NCBI GenBank assembly: GCA_016183985.1
Contig: JACPDN010000006.1
Span: 372,001-436,000 of the forward strand
DNA length: 64,000 nucleotides
Origin: Pseudomonadota bacterium
Lineage (GTDB): Bacteria > Pseudomonadota > Alphaproteobacteria > Dongiales > Dongiaceae
Direction of reading: 5' to 3'
The notes under the pieces were generated by a model, which did no database searches, was not told the DNA's origin, and saw nothing but the letters and a program-made list of their open reading frames with translations. Shown piece after piece: positions 40,401 through 49,711 of the stretch. How positions within the stretch are numbered: position 1 is the first letter of the stretch; each line of letters begins with the position of its first letter. The position numbers were made by a program, and so were the translations under genes.

Positions 40401-42161
40401 TCAGACCAGGACCATGCCCTCTTCCGAGACCGGCTTGGCAGCCTGATCTTCCGGACCCAGCAGCATTTCGTTATGCGGCGCACCGGACGGAATCATCGGG
40501 AAACAGTTTTCCTTCTCATCGACGGCGACATCGACCATGACCGGGCCCTTGATCGCGATCATCTCTTTGATGACGTCGTCGAGTTCGCTGACCTTGGACG
40601 CCCGCAGGCCATTGGCACCGAACGCCTCCGCGAGCTTCACGAAATCGGGCAGCGCGTCGCTGTAGGATTCCGAATAGCGCCCGCCATGCAGCAATTCCTG
40701 CCACTGGCGCACCATGCCCATCCATTTGTTGTTCATGATGAAGATCTTCACCGGCAGGCGGTACTGCACCAGCGTCGCCATTTCCTGGATGTTCATCATG
40801 ATCGAGGCTTCACCGGCGACGTCAATCACCAGCGATTCCGGATGCGCCACCTGCACGCCATAGGCGGCCGGCAGACCATAGCCCATGGTGCCGAGGCCGC
40901 CTGACGTCATCCAGCGGTTGGGCTTGTCGAATTTCAGGAACTGCGCCGCCCACATCTGGTGCTGGCCCACTTCCGTCGTGATGTAGAAGTCCTTGTCCTT
41001 CACCGCGGCATAGAGACGCTCAAGCGCGAATTGCGGCTTGATGATCGTGTCGGAGGCCTTGTACTTCAGGCAATCGCGCGCACGCCATTTGTTGATCTGG
41101 TCCCACCAAGCGGCCAAGGCCTTCTGGTCGGTCTTCACCTGCCGCGCCTTCCAGATCCGCATCATCTCTTCGACCACATGGCCCACGTCGCCGACCACCG
41201 GAAGGTCGACGCGAACGCTCTTGTTGATCGAGCTCGGATCGATATCGACATGGATCTTCTTAGATCCCGGCGAGAATGCATTCAGGCGGCCGGTGACGCG
41301 ATCGTCGAAACGCGCGCCGATATTGATCATCACGTCGCAATCATGCATCGCATGATTGGCTTCATACATGCCGTGCATGCCGACCATACCAAGCGACAAG
41401 GGATCCGACGCCGGGAAGGCGCCAAGACCCATCAGGGTCTGGGTGCAAGGGAAGCCGGTCAAGCGGATGAAATCGGTCAGCATCTTGCAGGCGAGCGGAC
41501 CGGAATTCACCGCACCACCGCCGACGTAGAAGATCGGCCGCTTGGCACCCGCCATCAGCTCGACGACTTTTTCGACCTGCGCGCGATCCGGCTTTTGCAC
41601 CGGGTTATAAGTGCGATGCCGCTGGCCGGCGTGATTGACGTATTCGTACTTCGCCTGCTGAACATCCTTCGGCAGGTCGAGAAGAACCGGGCCGGGACGG
41701 CCTGACCGGGCGACATAAAAAGCCTCATGGACCTTGCGCGACAGATCCTCGACCGACTTCACCAGATAATTGTGCTTGGTGCAGGGCCGGGTGATGCCGG
41801 TCGTGTCCGCTTCCTGAAAAGCGTCATTGCCGATGAGATGCGTCGGCACCTGGCCCGTGAGGCAGACGATCGGAATCGAATCCATGAGCGCATCGGTCAG
41901 ACCCGTCACCGCATTGGTGGCGCCGGGGCCCGAGGTCACCAGCACGACACCGACCTTGCCGGTCGAGCGCGCATAGCCTTCAGCCGCATGAACGGCTGCC
42001 TGCTCGTGGCGGACAAGAATATGTCGTACCTTGTTCTGCTTGAAGAGTGCGTCATAGAGCGGAAGTACGGCGCCGCCCGGATAGCCGAAAATGACCTCAA
42101 CGCCCTGATCTATCAGGGCTTTGACGATGATTTCTGCACCAGTGATAGGTTCCGTAGCCAT
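40401..42161 (-). CDS. ilvB: Acetolactate synthase large (catalytic) subunit
   Basis: A 586-residue thiamine-diphosphate enzyme that condenses two pyruvates (or pyruvate and oxobutyrate). VEVIFGYPGGAVLPLYDAL and RHEQAAVHAAEGYARSTGKVG hold the catalytic Glu region; QMWAAQFLKFDKPNRWMTSGGLGTMGYGLPAA precedes the ThDP site. The Mg-binding motif reads AGEAS rather than the usual GDGS/GDAS, with the N-N pair at FIMNN intact. I start at the ATG at 42161; a longer frame to 42227 lacks homology. First gene of ilvBHC. Confidence 0.96.
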   Translation of the reverse strand: MATEPITGAEIIVKALIDQGVEVIFGYPGGAVLPLYDALFKQNKVRHILVRHEQAAVHAAEGYARSTGKVGVVLVTSGPGATNAVTGLTDALMDSIPIVCLTGQVPTHLIGNDAFQEADTTGITRPCTKHNYLVKSVEDLSRKVHEAFYVARSGRPGPVLLDLPKDVQQAKYEYVNHAGQRHRTYNPVQKPDRAQVEKVVELMAGAKRPIFYVGGGAVNSGPLACKMLTDFIRLTGFPCTQTLMGLGAFPASDPLSLGMVGMHGMYEANHAMHDCDVMINIGARFDDRVTGRLNAFSPGSKKIHVDIDPSSINKSVRVDLPVVGDVGHVVEEMMRIWKARQVKTDQKALAAWWDQINKWRARDCLKYKASDTIIKPQFALERLYAAVKDKDFYITTEVGQHQMWAAQFLKFDKPNRWMTSGGLGTMGYGLPAAYGVQVAHPESLVIDVAGEASIMMNIQEMATLVQYRLPVKIFIMNNKWMGMVRQWQELLHGGRYSESYSDALPDFVKLAEAFGANGLRASKVSELDDVIKEMIAIKGPVMVDVAVDEKENCFPMIPSGAPHNEMLLGPEDQAAKPVSEEGMVLV

Positions 42162-42239
42162 ATCCGATCCTCTTTTCCCGCGCCCCTTCAGGCACAAAGA
42201 AATCCAATCGCAGAGCGGTTTTCGCACTGCGGTGGCCGG

Positions 42240-42268
42240 ACCTTAGTTTGTGACTATCGAGGGGTCAA
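42240..42268 (-). promoter_or_regulatory. Putative promoter of the ilvBHC operon
   Basis: On the minus strand TTGACC (complement of 42263-42268) and TAAGGT (complement of 42240-42245) are separated by 17 bases, matching sigma-70 spacing. The site overlaps the miaA stop codon region and lies about 80 bases upstream of the ilvB start. No leader peptide rich in Leu, Val or Ile is seen between it and ilvB. Confidence 0.4.
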
Positions 42269-43252
42269 CAGGAAATCGCGAATTTTCTGGCGCGTTTGCG
42301 CCGTATAACTTTGCGAAAATTTCATAGCTGGCTGGTCAGATGATATAAAATTCGCCGACGGCACTTGATGCCGAAACCAGGTCAGCTGCCGCTTGGCGTA
42401 GCGCCGGGTCGCCTGCTGCGCCGCAGGAACGGCTTCGTCCAGTGCCATGCGCCCGCCGGCCACCGCTGCCAGTTCGGGATAGCCCAAGGCCTTCCGCCCA
42501 CCCGCCTCGCCCCGACGCGGCAGGGCCTCCGCCCGCGCGACCTCGTCCAGGGCACCACGTTCCACCATCGCCGCGAAGCGGCCATCGACAGCGGCGTAGA
42601 GATCCGCCCGATCGGGCGTGATGACCAGCGGCAGGAAGCGATGCGGCGTAAGCGGCACCGTCGGCTGCGCCTGCCACCATGAGAGTGGCTGTCCCGTCTC
42701 CTCCAACACCTCCCAAGCGCGGGCGATGCGTTGCCGATCACTGGGTTTCAGGCGCTGGGCTGTCGCCGGATCGCGCCCGGCCAGGCGCCGATGCATCTCA
42801 TGAGGCCCGAGCTCGATCACCATCTGCCGGGCCGTCTCGCGGACGATACCGGAAATCTCCGGCATGGGGCTGAAACCGGTCGTGAGCGCCCGGACGTAGA
42901 GCCCCGTCCCGCCCACGACGATCGGCACGCGACCCGCCATCAAGGCGGCGTCGATTTCTTTGGCAGCCAATTCTGCCCAGCGCTGCGCGTCGCAGGCATC
43001 GTCGAGATCCAGGAAGCCATAGAGCCGATGCGGCGCGCGTGCCTGATCGGCAGCACCCGGCTGTGCCGTCAAAATGGGCAGATCGCGATAGACCTGCATG
43101 GAATCGGCATTGATGATCGTGCCGCCCAGAGCTTCGGCAAGGTCGAGGGCCAGGGCCGACTTGCCGCTGGCCGTCGGGCCGGCCAGTATCATCACGCCGC
43201 CCGCCTTGCTCTGTGCAGCCCTGGTCGCCGCTGGCTTGTTCTTCTCCGCCAT
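42254..43252 (-). CDS. miaA: tRNA dimethylallyltransferase
   Basis: A 332-residue enzyme that prenylates A37 of tRNAs reading U-starting codons. It shows the P-loop LAGPTASGKSALALDLA, the DSMQVYRDLPILTAQP motif with catalytic Asp, GTGLYVRAL and the tRNA-binding QWWQ-like segment followed by the C-terminal RRYAKRQLTWFRHQ. The ATG at 43252 leaves a short basic N-terminal tail; an upstream extension would overlap serB. It is divergent from serB with only 22 bases between starts. Confidence 0.95.
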   Translation of the reverse strand: MAEKNKPAATRAAQSKAGGVMILAGPTASGKSALALDLAEALGGTIINADSMQVYRDLPILTAQPGAADQARAPHRLYGFLDLDDACDAQRWAELAAKEIDAALMAGRVPIVVGGTGLYVRALTTGFSPMPEISGIVRETARQMVIELGPHEMHRRLAGRDPATAQRLKPSDRQRIARAWEVLEETGQPLSWWQAQPTVPLTPHRFLPLVITPDRADLYAAVDGRFAAMVERGALDEVARAEALPRRGEAGGRKALGYPELAAVAGGRMALDEAVPAAQQATRRYAKRQLTWFRHQVPSANFISSDQPAMKFSQSYTAQTRQKIRDFLLTPR

Positions 43253-43274
43253 TTCCTCTATACGCCCGACAATT

Positions 43275-44180
43275 ATGGATCTCGTTCTTACCCTCGTTTC
43301 CGCCCCCGACAAAGCCCGGCTCGACGACGCCCTTGTGGCGGCGATCGGCGCTGCCCTGACGCGCGCGGGCGCTACCGTGGCCAGTCCCGACTGGCTCGAC
43401 CCGGGCCTTGCCTGCGATCTCGCCCTTAGCGGGATTGCCGCCAGACCGGCACAGGACATCGCCCAGGCCATGCTGGGTGGCGATGCCGTCGATTGCTATG
43501 CCCAGCGGGCCGCGGGGCGCAAGAAGCGCCTCCTCCTGTGCGACATGGATTCCACCATCGTCACGGCGGAAACGCTCGACGACCTTTCGGTCTTCGCCGA
43601 GGACAAGGCTGAGATCGACGCCCTCACCCAGAAATCCATCAAGGGCGAGATCAATTTCACGGAAAGCCTGATCGCCCGCGTAGCTCTGCTCAGAGGTCTC
43701 ACCGAGGCTGAGTTCGCTGTGGCCTATCAAAAGGTCGAGCTATCGCCGGGTGCCGAGACGCTGATCCGGACCCTCCGCCGCGACGGCTGCTATACCGCCC
43801 TGGTCTCGGGCGGTTTCCGCTACTTTACCAGCCGCGTCGCCGAGCGTGTCGGCTTCCATATCGATATCGCCAACGAGTTCGAGATGGCCGACGGCAAGAC
43901 CACGGGCCAGTTGGTGCCGCCGATCGTTGCGCCGGATGGCGAGTTCGGCAAGCTCGGTCGCCTGCACTACCTTGCTGAAAAGTGCGGCATCGACCTCGAC
44001 GAAGCCGCCACCATCGGCGACGGCTCCAATGATATTCCGATGCTCGCTGCCGCCGGCATGGGCTGTGGCTATCGCGGCAAGCCGAAGGTAAAGGCGGCTA
44101 CCGGTTGCCAGTTGAACTACGCCGACTTGACCGGCCTGCTTTTCTACATGGGCTACCGCCGCAGCGAATTCATCGCCTGA
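43275..44180 (+). CDS. serB: Phosphoserine phosphatase
   Basis: A 301-residue HAD-superfamily enzyme for the last step of serine synthesis. An N-terminal domain of about 75 residues precedes the catalytic part. HAD motif I is LCDMDSTIV (catalytic Asp pair), motif II VSGGFRYF, and motif III-IV region KPKVKAATG-like preceded by IGDGSNDIPMLAAAGMG. The start is the ATG at 43275; an upstream reading would run through miaA. It ends at a perfect 10-bp hairpin shared with the convergent degP gene. Confidence 0.96.
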   Translation: MDLVLTLVSAPDKARLDDALVAAIGAALTRAGATVASPDWLDPGLACDLALSGIAARPAQDIAQAMLGGDAVDCYAQRAAGRKKRLLLCDMDSTIVTAETLDDLSVFAEDKAEIDALTQKSIKGEINFTESLIARVALLRGLTEAEFAVAYQKVELSPGAETLIRTLRRDGCYTALVSGGFRYFTSRVAERVGFHIDIANEFEMADGKTTGQLVPPIVAPDGEFGKLGRLHYLAEKCGIDLDEAATIGDGSNDIPMLAAAGMGCGYRGKPKVKAATGCQLNYADLTGLLFYMGYRRSEFIA

Positions 44181-44188
44181 AAAGCAAC

Positions 44189-44212
44189 ATGCCCGGCCTG
44201 AAGGCCGGGCAT
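44189..44212. terminator. Perfect stem-loop between convergent serB and degP
   Basis: ATGCCCGGCC (44189-44198), loop TGAA, GGCCGGGCAT (44203-44212): a perfect 10-bp stem 8 bases after the serB stop and 24 bases beyond the degP stop. It lacks a long T-run in either direction (the minus side has GTTGCTTTTC), so it may act as a modest bidirectional terminator or an RNA 3'-end stabiliser. Confidence 0.55.
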
Positions 44213-44236
44213 GCGCTACTTCGATGTATTTGCCGG

Positions 44237-45754
44237 CTACTTCTTGCTGATCTTCACGGCGACCCATTGGAAGTCACCCTGCCGGTTGATCAGCAATGTC
44301 ACCAGCCGATAGCCATTCTCCTGCGCCGACTTCACGCGGTCGCGCACGTCACCGGGCGAAGCAACCGCCTTTTGGTCCACCTCAGCGATGATGTCACCGG
44401 GCCGCAGATCCTTTTCGGCAGCCGGGCCATTCTCATCGACGGTAATGATAACCACGCCTTCGGCATCCTGCGGCAGATCGAACTTGGTGCGTGCCGCGTC
44501 GTCGAGTGCCCCCACTTCAGCACCGAGCTGTTCGATCTTGTCGCCGGTATCCGCCGGCTGCTGCGTTTCGCCTTCCGGCTGCGTCGTCTGCAACGAGGCT
44601 TCGGCTTTTTCGTCGAGTTCGCCGAGTTCCACAGTCACCGTTGTCTTGGCGCCCTTGCGCCAGATGCTGACCGGCACTGACCTGCCGAACTGCGAATCCG
44701 CCACCAGTCGCGGCAGCGCCTTCATATCGGAAACCTCGCGGCCGTCGAATTCCAAGATGACATCGCCCTGGCGGATGCCGGCCTTGTCGGCGGGGCCACC
44801 CGTCGACACGCTGGAGACAAGTGCCCCTTTTGCCTGCGGCAGGCGCAAGCCTTCGGCGAGTTCCGGGCTCACGGTCTGGATGCGAACGCCCAGCCAACCG
44901 CGGCGCGGATGGCCGAATTCCTTGATCTGGGCGATGACGCCTTTGGCCAGGTTGGACGGGATCGAGAAGCCGATACCGACCGACCCGCCGGAGGGGGAAT
45001 AGATCGCTGAATTGATGCCGACGACATCGCCATCCATGTTGAACATCGGACCGCCGGAATTGCCGCGGTTGATCGAGGCATCGGTCTGGATGAAGTCGTC
45101 ATAGGGGCCGGCATTGATATCGCGCTGGCGGGCCGAAACGATGCCGGCCGTCACCGTGCCGCCCAGGCCGAACGGGTTGCCGATCGCCAGCACCCAGTCG
45201 CCGATACGCAAAGCATCGGAATCGCCCCACTTCACCGCCGGCAGCGGTGTCTTGGTCTCCACTTTGAGGAGGGCGAGATCCGTCTTTTCATCGCGCCCGA
45301 CGAGCTTTGCCTTCAACTCCTCATTGTCATGGGTGATGACGGTAATTTCCTCCGCCCCATCGATGACGTGATTGTTGGTGACGATGTAGCCAGCCGGGTC
45401 GATGATGAACCCCGACCCCAAGGATGTCGCCTTGCGCGGCTTCGGCTTGTCGCCATTCTGCCGGTCCAGGAACTCGCGAAACATATCGTCGAGATCCTGA
45501 ATCTGGCTGTCGGGCGAAACCATCTGCGTGGTCGAGACGTTGACCACCGCCGGCAGCGCCTTTTCGGCAAGGTCGGCGAAGCTCTCCGGCGCCGACCGCG
45601 CCGACGCCATGTTGAGACCGGTGATCAGGGCCAGGGCCGCGACCAGGAGGCCCCAAGCCGCGAGGCGCATGTAATCTGCCGCCGATTTCGCCAGGGATTC
45701 CGACTGGGCCAGCGCGATAGCCCGCGCGCGCGACCGATTCCGGTTGTTCTGCAT
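44237..45754 (-). CDS. degP: Do-like serine protease/chaperone (DegP/MucD)
   Basis: A 505-residue periplasmic quality-control protease. After an uncleaved or cleaved N-terminal hydrophobic helix (about residues 32-54) comes the trypsin-like domain with His in VTNNHVIDGA, Asp in KTDLALLKV and Ser in NRGNSGGPMF, then two PDZ domains (from about residues 285 and 415). The start is the ATG at 45754; a GTG at 45784 is less likely. It lies downstream of hflC but after a strong terminator, so it probably has its own promoter. Confidence 0.95.
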   Translation of the reverse strand: MQNNRNRSRARAIALAQSESLAKSAADYMRLAAWGLLVAALALITGLNMASARSAPESFADLAEKALPAVVNVSTTQMVSPDSQIQDLDDMFREFLDRQNGDKPKPRKATSLGSGFIIDPAGYIVTNNHVIDGAEEITVITHDNEELKAKLVGRDEKTDLALLKVETKTPLPAVKWGDSDALRIGDWVLAIGNPFGLGGTVTAGIVSARQRDINAGPYDDFIQTDASINRGNSGGPMFNMDGDVVGINSAIYSPSGGSVGIGFSIPSNLAKGVIAQIKEFGHPRRGWLGVRIQTVSPELAEGLRLPQAKGALVSSVSTGGPADKAGIRQGDVILEFDGREVSDMKALPRLVADSQFGRSVPVSIWRKGAKTTVTVELGELDEKAEASLQTTQPEGETQQPADTGDKIEQLGAEVGALDDAARTKFDLPQDAEGVVIITVDENGPAAEKDLRPGDIIAEVDQKAVASPGDVRDRVKSAQENGYRLVTLLINRQGDFQWVAVKISKK

Positions 45755-45832
45755 CGCTTCCACTACCCTCGTATCTGCATCCACCGGCGATCTATTCGGA
45801 CGGCGTACATGCTCCGTTACCCACTATAACGC

Positions 45833-45867
45833 AAAAACCGACCGGGCAAGGCACCCGATCGGTCTTT
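45833..45867 (-). terminator. Rho-independent terminator after hflC
   Basis: On the minus strand, ACCGATCGGG pairs with CCCGGTCGGT (one mismatch) across a 7-base loop and is followed by TTTTTGCG. It lies about 50 bases beyond hflC on its strand and before degP, separating the hflKC transcript from the protease gene. Confidence 0.8.
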
Positions 45868-45914
45868 GCCGACACATCATTGCGACTGACGCGCCATCTG
45901 CATTTCTCCGCCCC

Positions 45915-46802
45915 TTACTGCGCCGGGGCGGCTTTCCCCAGATCGTTGCCGAAAAAGCGGAAGAAATCGCCGCTCGGCGGCCCGACATAGGTCGTGGTAT
46001 CGCCTTTCAGGCCGTCCTGCATCGCCTGCAGCGAACGGTAGAAATCGAAGAAGGCCGGATCGCGTCCGAAGGCCTCGTTGTAGATCTTGATCGCCTGGCC
46101 ATCGGCCTGGCCGCGCAGGATCTCCGATTGCTTGCGGGCGTCCGCCAGTTTGACCACGCGTTCCTTGTCCGCTTCGGCCGTCTTCTGGCGCGCCTCGCGG
46201 GCACCTTCGGCACGGATACGGGCGGCTTCCTGCGCGCGCTGCTTGCGCATGCTGTTGAAAACCGCGTCGCTGTTCTGTGCCGGCAGATCGACGCGCTTGA
46301 AACGAACGTCGACGATCTTGATGCCATAAGGCTCGGCTGCCTGACGCGTCAGCTCGGTATGGATCTGACGCATAATGTCGGCACGCTTTGGCGTCAACGT
46401 GTCCGCCAGCGCAACGTTGCCAATCACGCTGCGAAGCGTTGATCCCAGCACCGAACGAATCTGGCTCTCCGCATTCGAATAGGTGCGGCCAACCTGATAG
46501 AATTTCAGGCTGTTCGTGATCTGATAGCGCACGAAAGCCGAAATGACGACGCGCTTCTGATCGCGGGTCAGCAGTTCCTGTGCCGGCGCATCGAAATTCA
46601 GCACACGACGGTCCAGCAGGATCACTTGATCCGCGATCGGCACTTTCAGCTTCAGACCAGGCTCGTCGATGACAGCCTGCGGATTGCCGAAGCGCAGCAC
46701 GATGGCACTTTCCGCCTGCTGCACGACGAAAGTCGAGCTGTAGGCCAAGACCACGACAAGAACGGCGATGATCGCCAGAACGATGACCTTGCTCTGGTTC
46801 AT
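45915..46802 (-). CDS. hflC: Protease modulator HflC
   Basis: A 295-residue SPFH/Band-7 membrane protein that assembles with HflK around the FtsH protease. It has an N-terminal signal anchor (about residues 5-25), the SPFH domain (about 25-200; VQQAESAIVLRFGNPQAV, VRYQITNSLKFYQVG), and a coiled-coil tail rich in Ala/Arg (RAQEAARIRAEGAREARQKTAEADKE). It overlaps hflK by 4 bases (ATGA). Confidence 0.95.
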   Translation of the reverse strand: MNQSKVIVLAIIAVLVVVLAYSSTFVVQQAESAIVLRFGNPQAVIDEPGLKLKVPIADQVILLDRRVLNFDAPAQELLTRDQKRVVISAFVRYQITNSLKFYQVGRTYSNAESQIRSVLGSTLRSVIGNVALADTLTPKRADIMRQIHTELTRQAAEPYGIKIVDVRFKRVDLPAQNSDAVFNSMRKQRAQEAARIRAEGAREARQKTAEADKERVVKLADARKQSEILRGQADGQAIKIYNEAFGRDPAFFDFYRSLQAMQDGLKGDTTTYVGPPSGDFFRFFGNDLGKAAPAQ

Positions 46803-47935
46803 TGCGCGGCTCCCGTGTTGCCGGTGCTGGGAGCCGTGGTATCGGCGCCTTGACGCTGCTTCAACAATTGATCCAGCGGCAGATAGGGGACGGCCCCACC
46901 CTTGCCGGATTCATCGATGAGCACCTTGTTCATGCCGGCAAGAATGTTCGACATGGTTTCCAGATAGAGGCGCCGTTCTGTGATGTCAGGGGCCTGTTTG
47001 TACTGGTCGTAGATCGAGATGAAACGCTGTGCGTCACCCTGCGCCACGGCGACCTTCTCGGCCTTATAGGCTTCGGCCTGCTTGACGATCTGGGTCGACT
47101 GGCCGATCGCCTCTTCCGTTACCTGGTTGAAATAGGCCTGGGCGTCGTTGATCGCCGCTTCCTTGTCGGCGCGCGCCTTCTGCACGTCGCGGAAGGCATC
47201 GATCACTTCGCTGGGGGCGTCGACTTTCTGCAGCGACAACTGCTCGATGGTGATCGCCCCACCCGTGCCCTCGCTCATGCGGTAGCTGTCCAGCATCTGC
47301 TGCGCAAGGTCGCGAGCCTTCACTTCGATCGAACCGCGGCCTTCGGTAATGGCATATTCAAACGTCGACTGACCGATGATCTCGCGCAAGGCAGCTTCGA
47401 CCGTGTTCTTCACGCTGGCTTCCGGGTCACCAATGCCGAACAGGTACTGCTCGACATTGTTGATGCGCCACAGAACCACGGCGCGTACGTCGATAATGTT
47501 CTCGTTGCCCGTCAGCATCAGGCTTTCTTCGGGCACATCGCGATCGGAACCGCTCGCCGTTTCGGCGCGGAAACCAACCTCGATGCGGTTGCGGGTCGCA
47601 ACGTCAGGCGTGAAATGATCGCCAATCGGCACCGGCCAGTTCCACCGCAAGCCTGGCGGAGTCTGGCTGACGAAGCGGCCGAACAGCATATTCACGCCGA
47701 CCTGGCCCGGATTGACAACGTAGAAGCCAGTGATGAGCCACAGCACGACTGCTGCGGCGACGATCAGCGTGATGGCACGGCCGGAGCCGAAACCACCTGG
47801 CAGGATCGACTTCATGCGGTCCTGGCCGCGCTTGATCATTTCTTCGAAATCGGGGGGTTGATTACCGCCGCCACCGCCGCGACCCCAAGGGTTTTGTCCG
47901 CCGCCCCAGGGACCACCCTGATTGTTCCACGCCAT
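46799..47935 (-). CDS. hflK: Protease modulator HflK
   Basis: A 378-residue SPFH protein, partner of HflC. The N-terminal cytoplasmic tail is Gly/Asn/Trp-rich (WNNQGGPWGGGQNPWGRGGGG), then a transmembrane helix (about residues 55-75), the SPFH domain with NPGQVGVNMLFGRFVSQTPPGL, and a coiled coil to the Gln/Gly-rich end. The ATG at 47935 follows a GAGGA Shine-Dalgarno. The cage it forms with HflC sequesters FtsH and modulates membrane protein turnover. It is divergent from the mrp-type gene. Confidence 0.95.
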   Translation of the reverse strand: MAWNNQGGPWGGGQNPWGRGGGGGNQPPDFEEMIKRGQDRMKSILPGGFGSGRAITLIVAAAVVLWLITGFYVVNPGQVGVNMLFGRFVSQTPPGLRWNWPVPIGDHFTPDVATRNRIEVGFRAETASGSDRDVPEESLMLTGNENIIDVRAVVLWRINNVEQYLFGIGDPEASVKNTVEAALREIIGQSTFEYAITEGRGSIEVKARDLAQQMLDSYRMSEGTGGAITIEQLSLQKVDAPSEVIDAFRDVQKARADKEAAINDAQAYFNQVTEEAIGQSTQIVKQAEAYKAEKVAVAQGDAQRFISIYDQYKQAPDITERRLYLETMSNILAGMNKVLIDESGKGGAVPYLPLDQLLKQRQGADTTAPSTGNTGAAQ

Positions 47936-48124
47936 AAGGATCCTCAAGACTGGTCTAGATTAAGACCGCTGCCGGCCAGTGAGCGCCCTTTTATTGGACG
48001 CGCCAAAGCCTTATATGACAGCCGCCGCACCATCGCAATGAGAGGGGCTCGCACCGGATTCGGCCCCCGCTACGAATTGATGGCGCGCGGTATCATATCG
48101 GGCCTGCAAGAGGAAATTTCAAGG

Positions 48125-49243
48125 ATGGCCAAGACCACGGAAGCGGAAATTCGCTCGGTTTTGTCGACAATTACCGCCCCCGGCGGCGGCAATATCGTCG
48201 AGCGCGGCATGGTTCAAGGCCTGGTTCTGCGTGACGGCCATGTCGGCTTCAGCATTGAGGTCGATCCGGCCCTCGGCAGCCAGTTGGAGCCCTTGCGCAA
48301 GTCGGCCGAAGCGGCGGTCATGGCCTTACCGGGGATTCTCTCCGTGACGGCCGTCCTCACCGCCCATAAGGGTGCCGGTGCCGCAGCGCCACAGCGACCA
48401 GCTGCCGCAGGCGCCCCGGCACCGCGTGCCGGCGGCAACAAGGCGCTGGTTCCGGGCGTCAAGCACATCATCGCCGTGGCCTCCGGCAAGGGTGGCGTCG
48501 GGAAATCGACCACCGCCACCAATCTCGCCCTCGCCTTCACCACGCTCGGCCTCAAAGTCGGGCTGCTCGATGCCGACATCTACGGTCCATCGCAGCCACG
48601 CCTGATGGGCCTCAGCGGCCGCCCGGAAAGCCGTGACGGCAAGACGCTCGAGCCCAAGCAGAGCTTTGGGGTCAAAGTCATGTCCATGGGCTTCCTCATC
48701 GAGGAAGACACGCCCATGATCTGGCGCGGCCCCATGGTGATGAGCGCCATCACCCAGCTTCTGCGCGAGGTCAATTGGGGTGAGCTCGACATCCTCGTCT
48801 GCGATCTGCCGCCGGGCACGGGCGATGCGCAGCTCACCATGTCGCAATCCGTGCCGCTTTCCGGCGCCGTGATCGTCTCGACCCCGCAGGACATCGCTTT
48901 GCTCGATGCCAAGAAGGGCCTCAACATGTTCCGCAAGGTCGACGTGCCGGTCCTCGGGCTCATAGAAAACATGAGCTATTTCAGCTGCCCCAATTGCGGC
49001 CATCGGACCGATATCTTCGCCCATGGCGGCGCCCAGCGCGAAGCGGCGAAGTTCGGCGTCGACTTCCTTGGCGAAATCCCGCTCGATATCGTCATTCGCG
49101 AGACGTCGGATGCCGGCAAGCCGATCGTCGCTAGCGACCCAACCTCCGCGCATTCGCTGGCCTATGGCGAGATCGCGGCCAAGATCTGGCAGAAACTGGA
49201 CTCGACGCCGCAGCGTTCGGCGCCGCGCATCGTTCTTCAGTAG
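48125..49243 (+). CDS. apbC: Iron-sulfur cluster carrier protein, Mrp/ApbC family
   Basis: A 372-residue P-loop ATPase that binds and transfers Fe-S clusters. An N-terminal MIP18/DUF59 domain (about residues 5-80) is joined by an Ala/Pro-rich linker to the ParA-like ATPase with deviant Walker A VASGKGGVGKSTT, then GLLDADIYGPSQPRL and the cluster-binding CxxC in YFSCPNCGHRTDIF. The start is the ATG at 48125 with a GAGGAA Shine-Dalgarno; upstream in-frame sequence is antisense to hflK. It is followed by an OsmC gene 15 bases downstream. Confidence 0.95.
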   Translation: MAKTTEAEIRSVLSTITAPGGGNIVERGMVQGLVLRDGHVGFSIEVDPALGSQLEPLRKSAEAAVMALPGILSVTAVLTAHKGAGAAAPQRPAAAGAPAPRAGGNKALVPGVKHIIAVASGKGGVGKSTTATNLALAFTTLGLKVGLLDADIYGPSQPRLMGLSGRPESRDGKTLEPKQSFGVKVMSMGFLIEEDTPMIWRGPMVMSAITQLLREVNWGELDILVCDLPPGTGDAQLTMSQSVPLSGAVIVSTPQDIALLDAKKGLNMFRKVDVPVLGLIENMSYFSCPNCGHRTDIFAHGGAQREAAKFGVDFLGEIPLDIVIRETSDAGKPIVASDPTSAHSLAYGEIAAKIWQKLDSTPQRSAPRIVLQ

Positions 49244-49258
49244 AGGACCGGAAACACC

Positions 49259-49678
49259 ATGAAAGCCCGCGTGAAGTGGATCGAGAACAACACATTCCTT
49301 GGCGAGAGTAATAGCGGCCATGCCGTTGTGATGAGCGCCGCGACCTCGCCAGGCGGCGCCACCACCGCGCCGTCGCCGATGGAATATCTCCTGCTGGGGA
49401 CTGGCGGCTGCACGTCGATCGACGTCGTCATGATCCTGCAGAAGGGCCGGCATGACGTGCGCGATTGTGAATGCCGCCTGGAAGCGGAACGGGCGACGGC
49501 CGAACCCAAGGTGTTCACCAAGATCAATATGCATTTCGTCGTGACCGGTAAGGATCTCAAGCCCGACGTGGTGCAGCGGGCGATCGACCTCTCGGCCGAG
49601 AAGTACTGCTCGGCCTCGATCATGCTGGGCAAGACCGCCGAAATCTCCCACAGCTTCGAGATCATCGAGGCCGCCTGA
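49259..49678 (+). CDS. OsmC-family protein (YhfA-like)
   Basis: A 139-residue OsmC/Ohr-fold protein, with the two conserved cysteines in GTGGCTSIDV (about residue 51) and EKYCSASIML (about 116). The YhfA subgroup resembles thiol peroxidases but its physiological substrate is uncertain. The gene follows the Mrp-type gene by 15 bases on the same strand and may be co-transcribed. No signal peptide is present, so the protein is cytoplasmic. Confidence 0.92.
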   Translation: MKARVKWIENNTFLGESNSGHAVVMSAATSPGGATTAPSPMEYLLLGTGGCTSIDVVMILQKGRHDVRDCECRLEAERATAEPKVFTKINMHFVVTGKDLKPDVVQRAIDLSAEKYCSASIMLGKTAEISHSFEIIEAA

Positions 49679-49711
49679 TCCTCACCCCATAGTTGACGGC
49701 TGCGCCGTCCC

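Noticed and set aside
42162-42227. Possible leader peptide MRKPLCDWISLCLKGRGKRGSD before ilvB
   Set aside because: It is in frame with ilvB without a stop and has few Leu, Val or Ile codons, so it is neither a separate attenuator peptide nor a convincing extension.
45785-45914. A DUF2065 gene expected between hflC and degP
   Set aside because: The interval is only about 130 bases and contains a terminator; no suitable frame is present.
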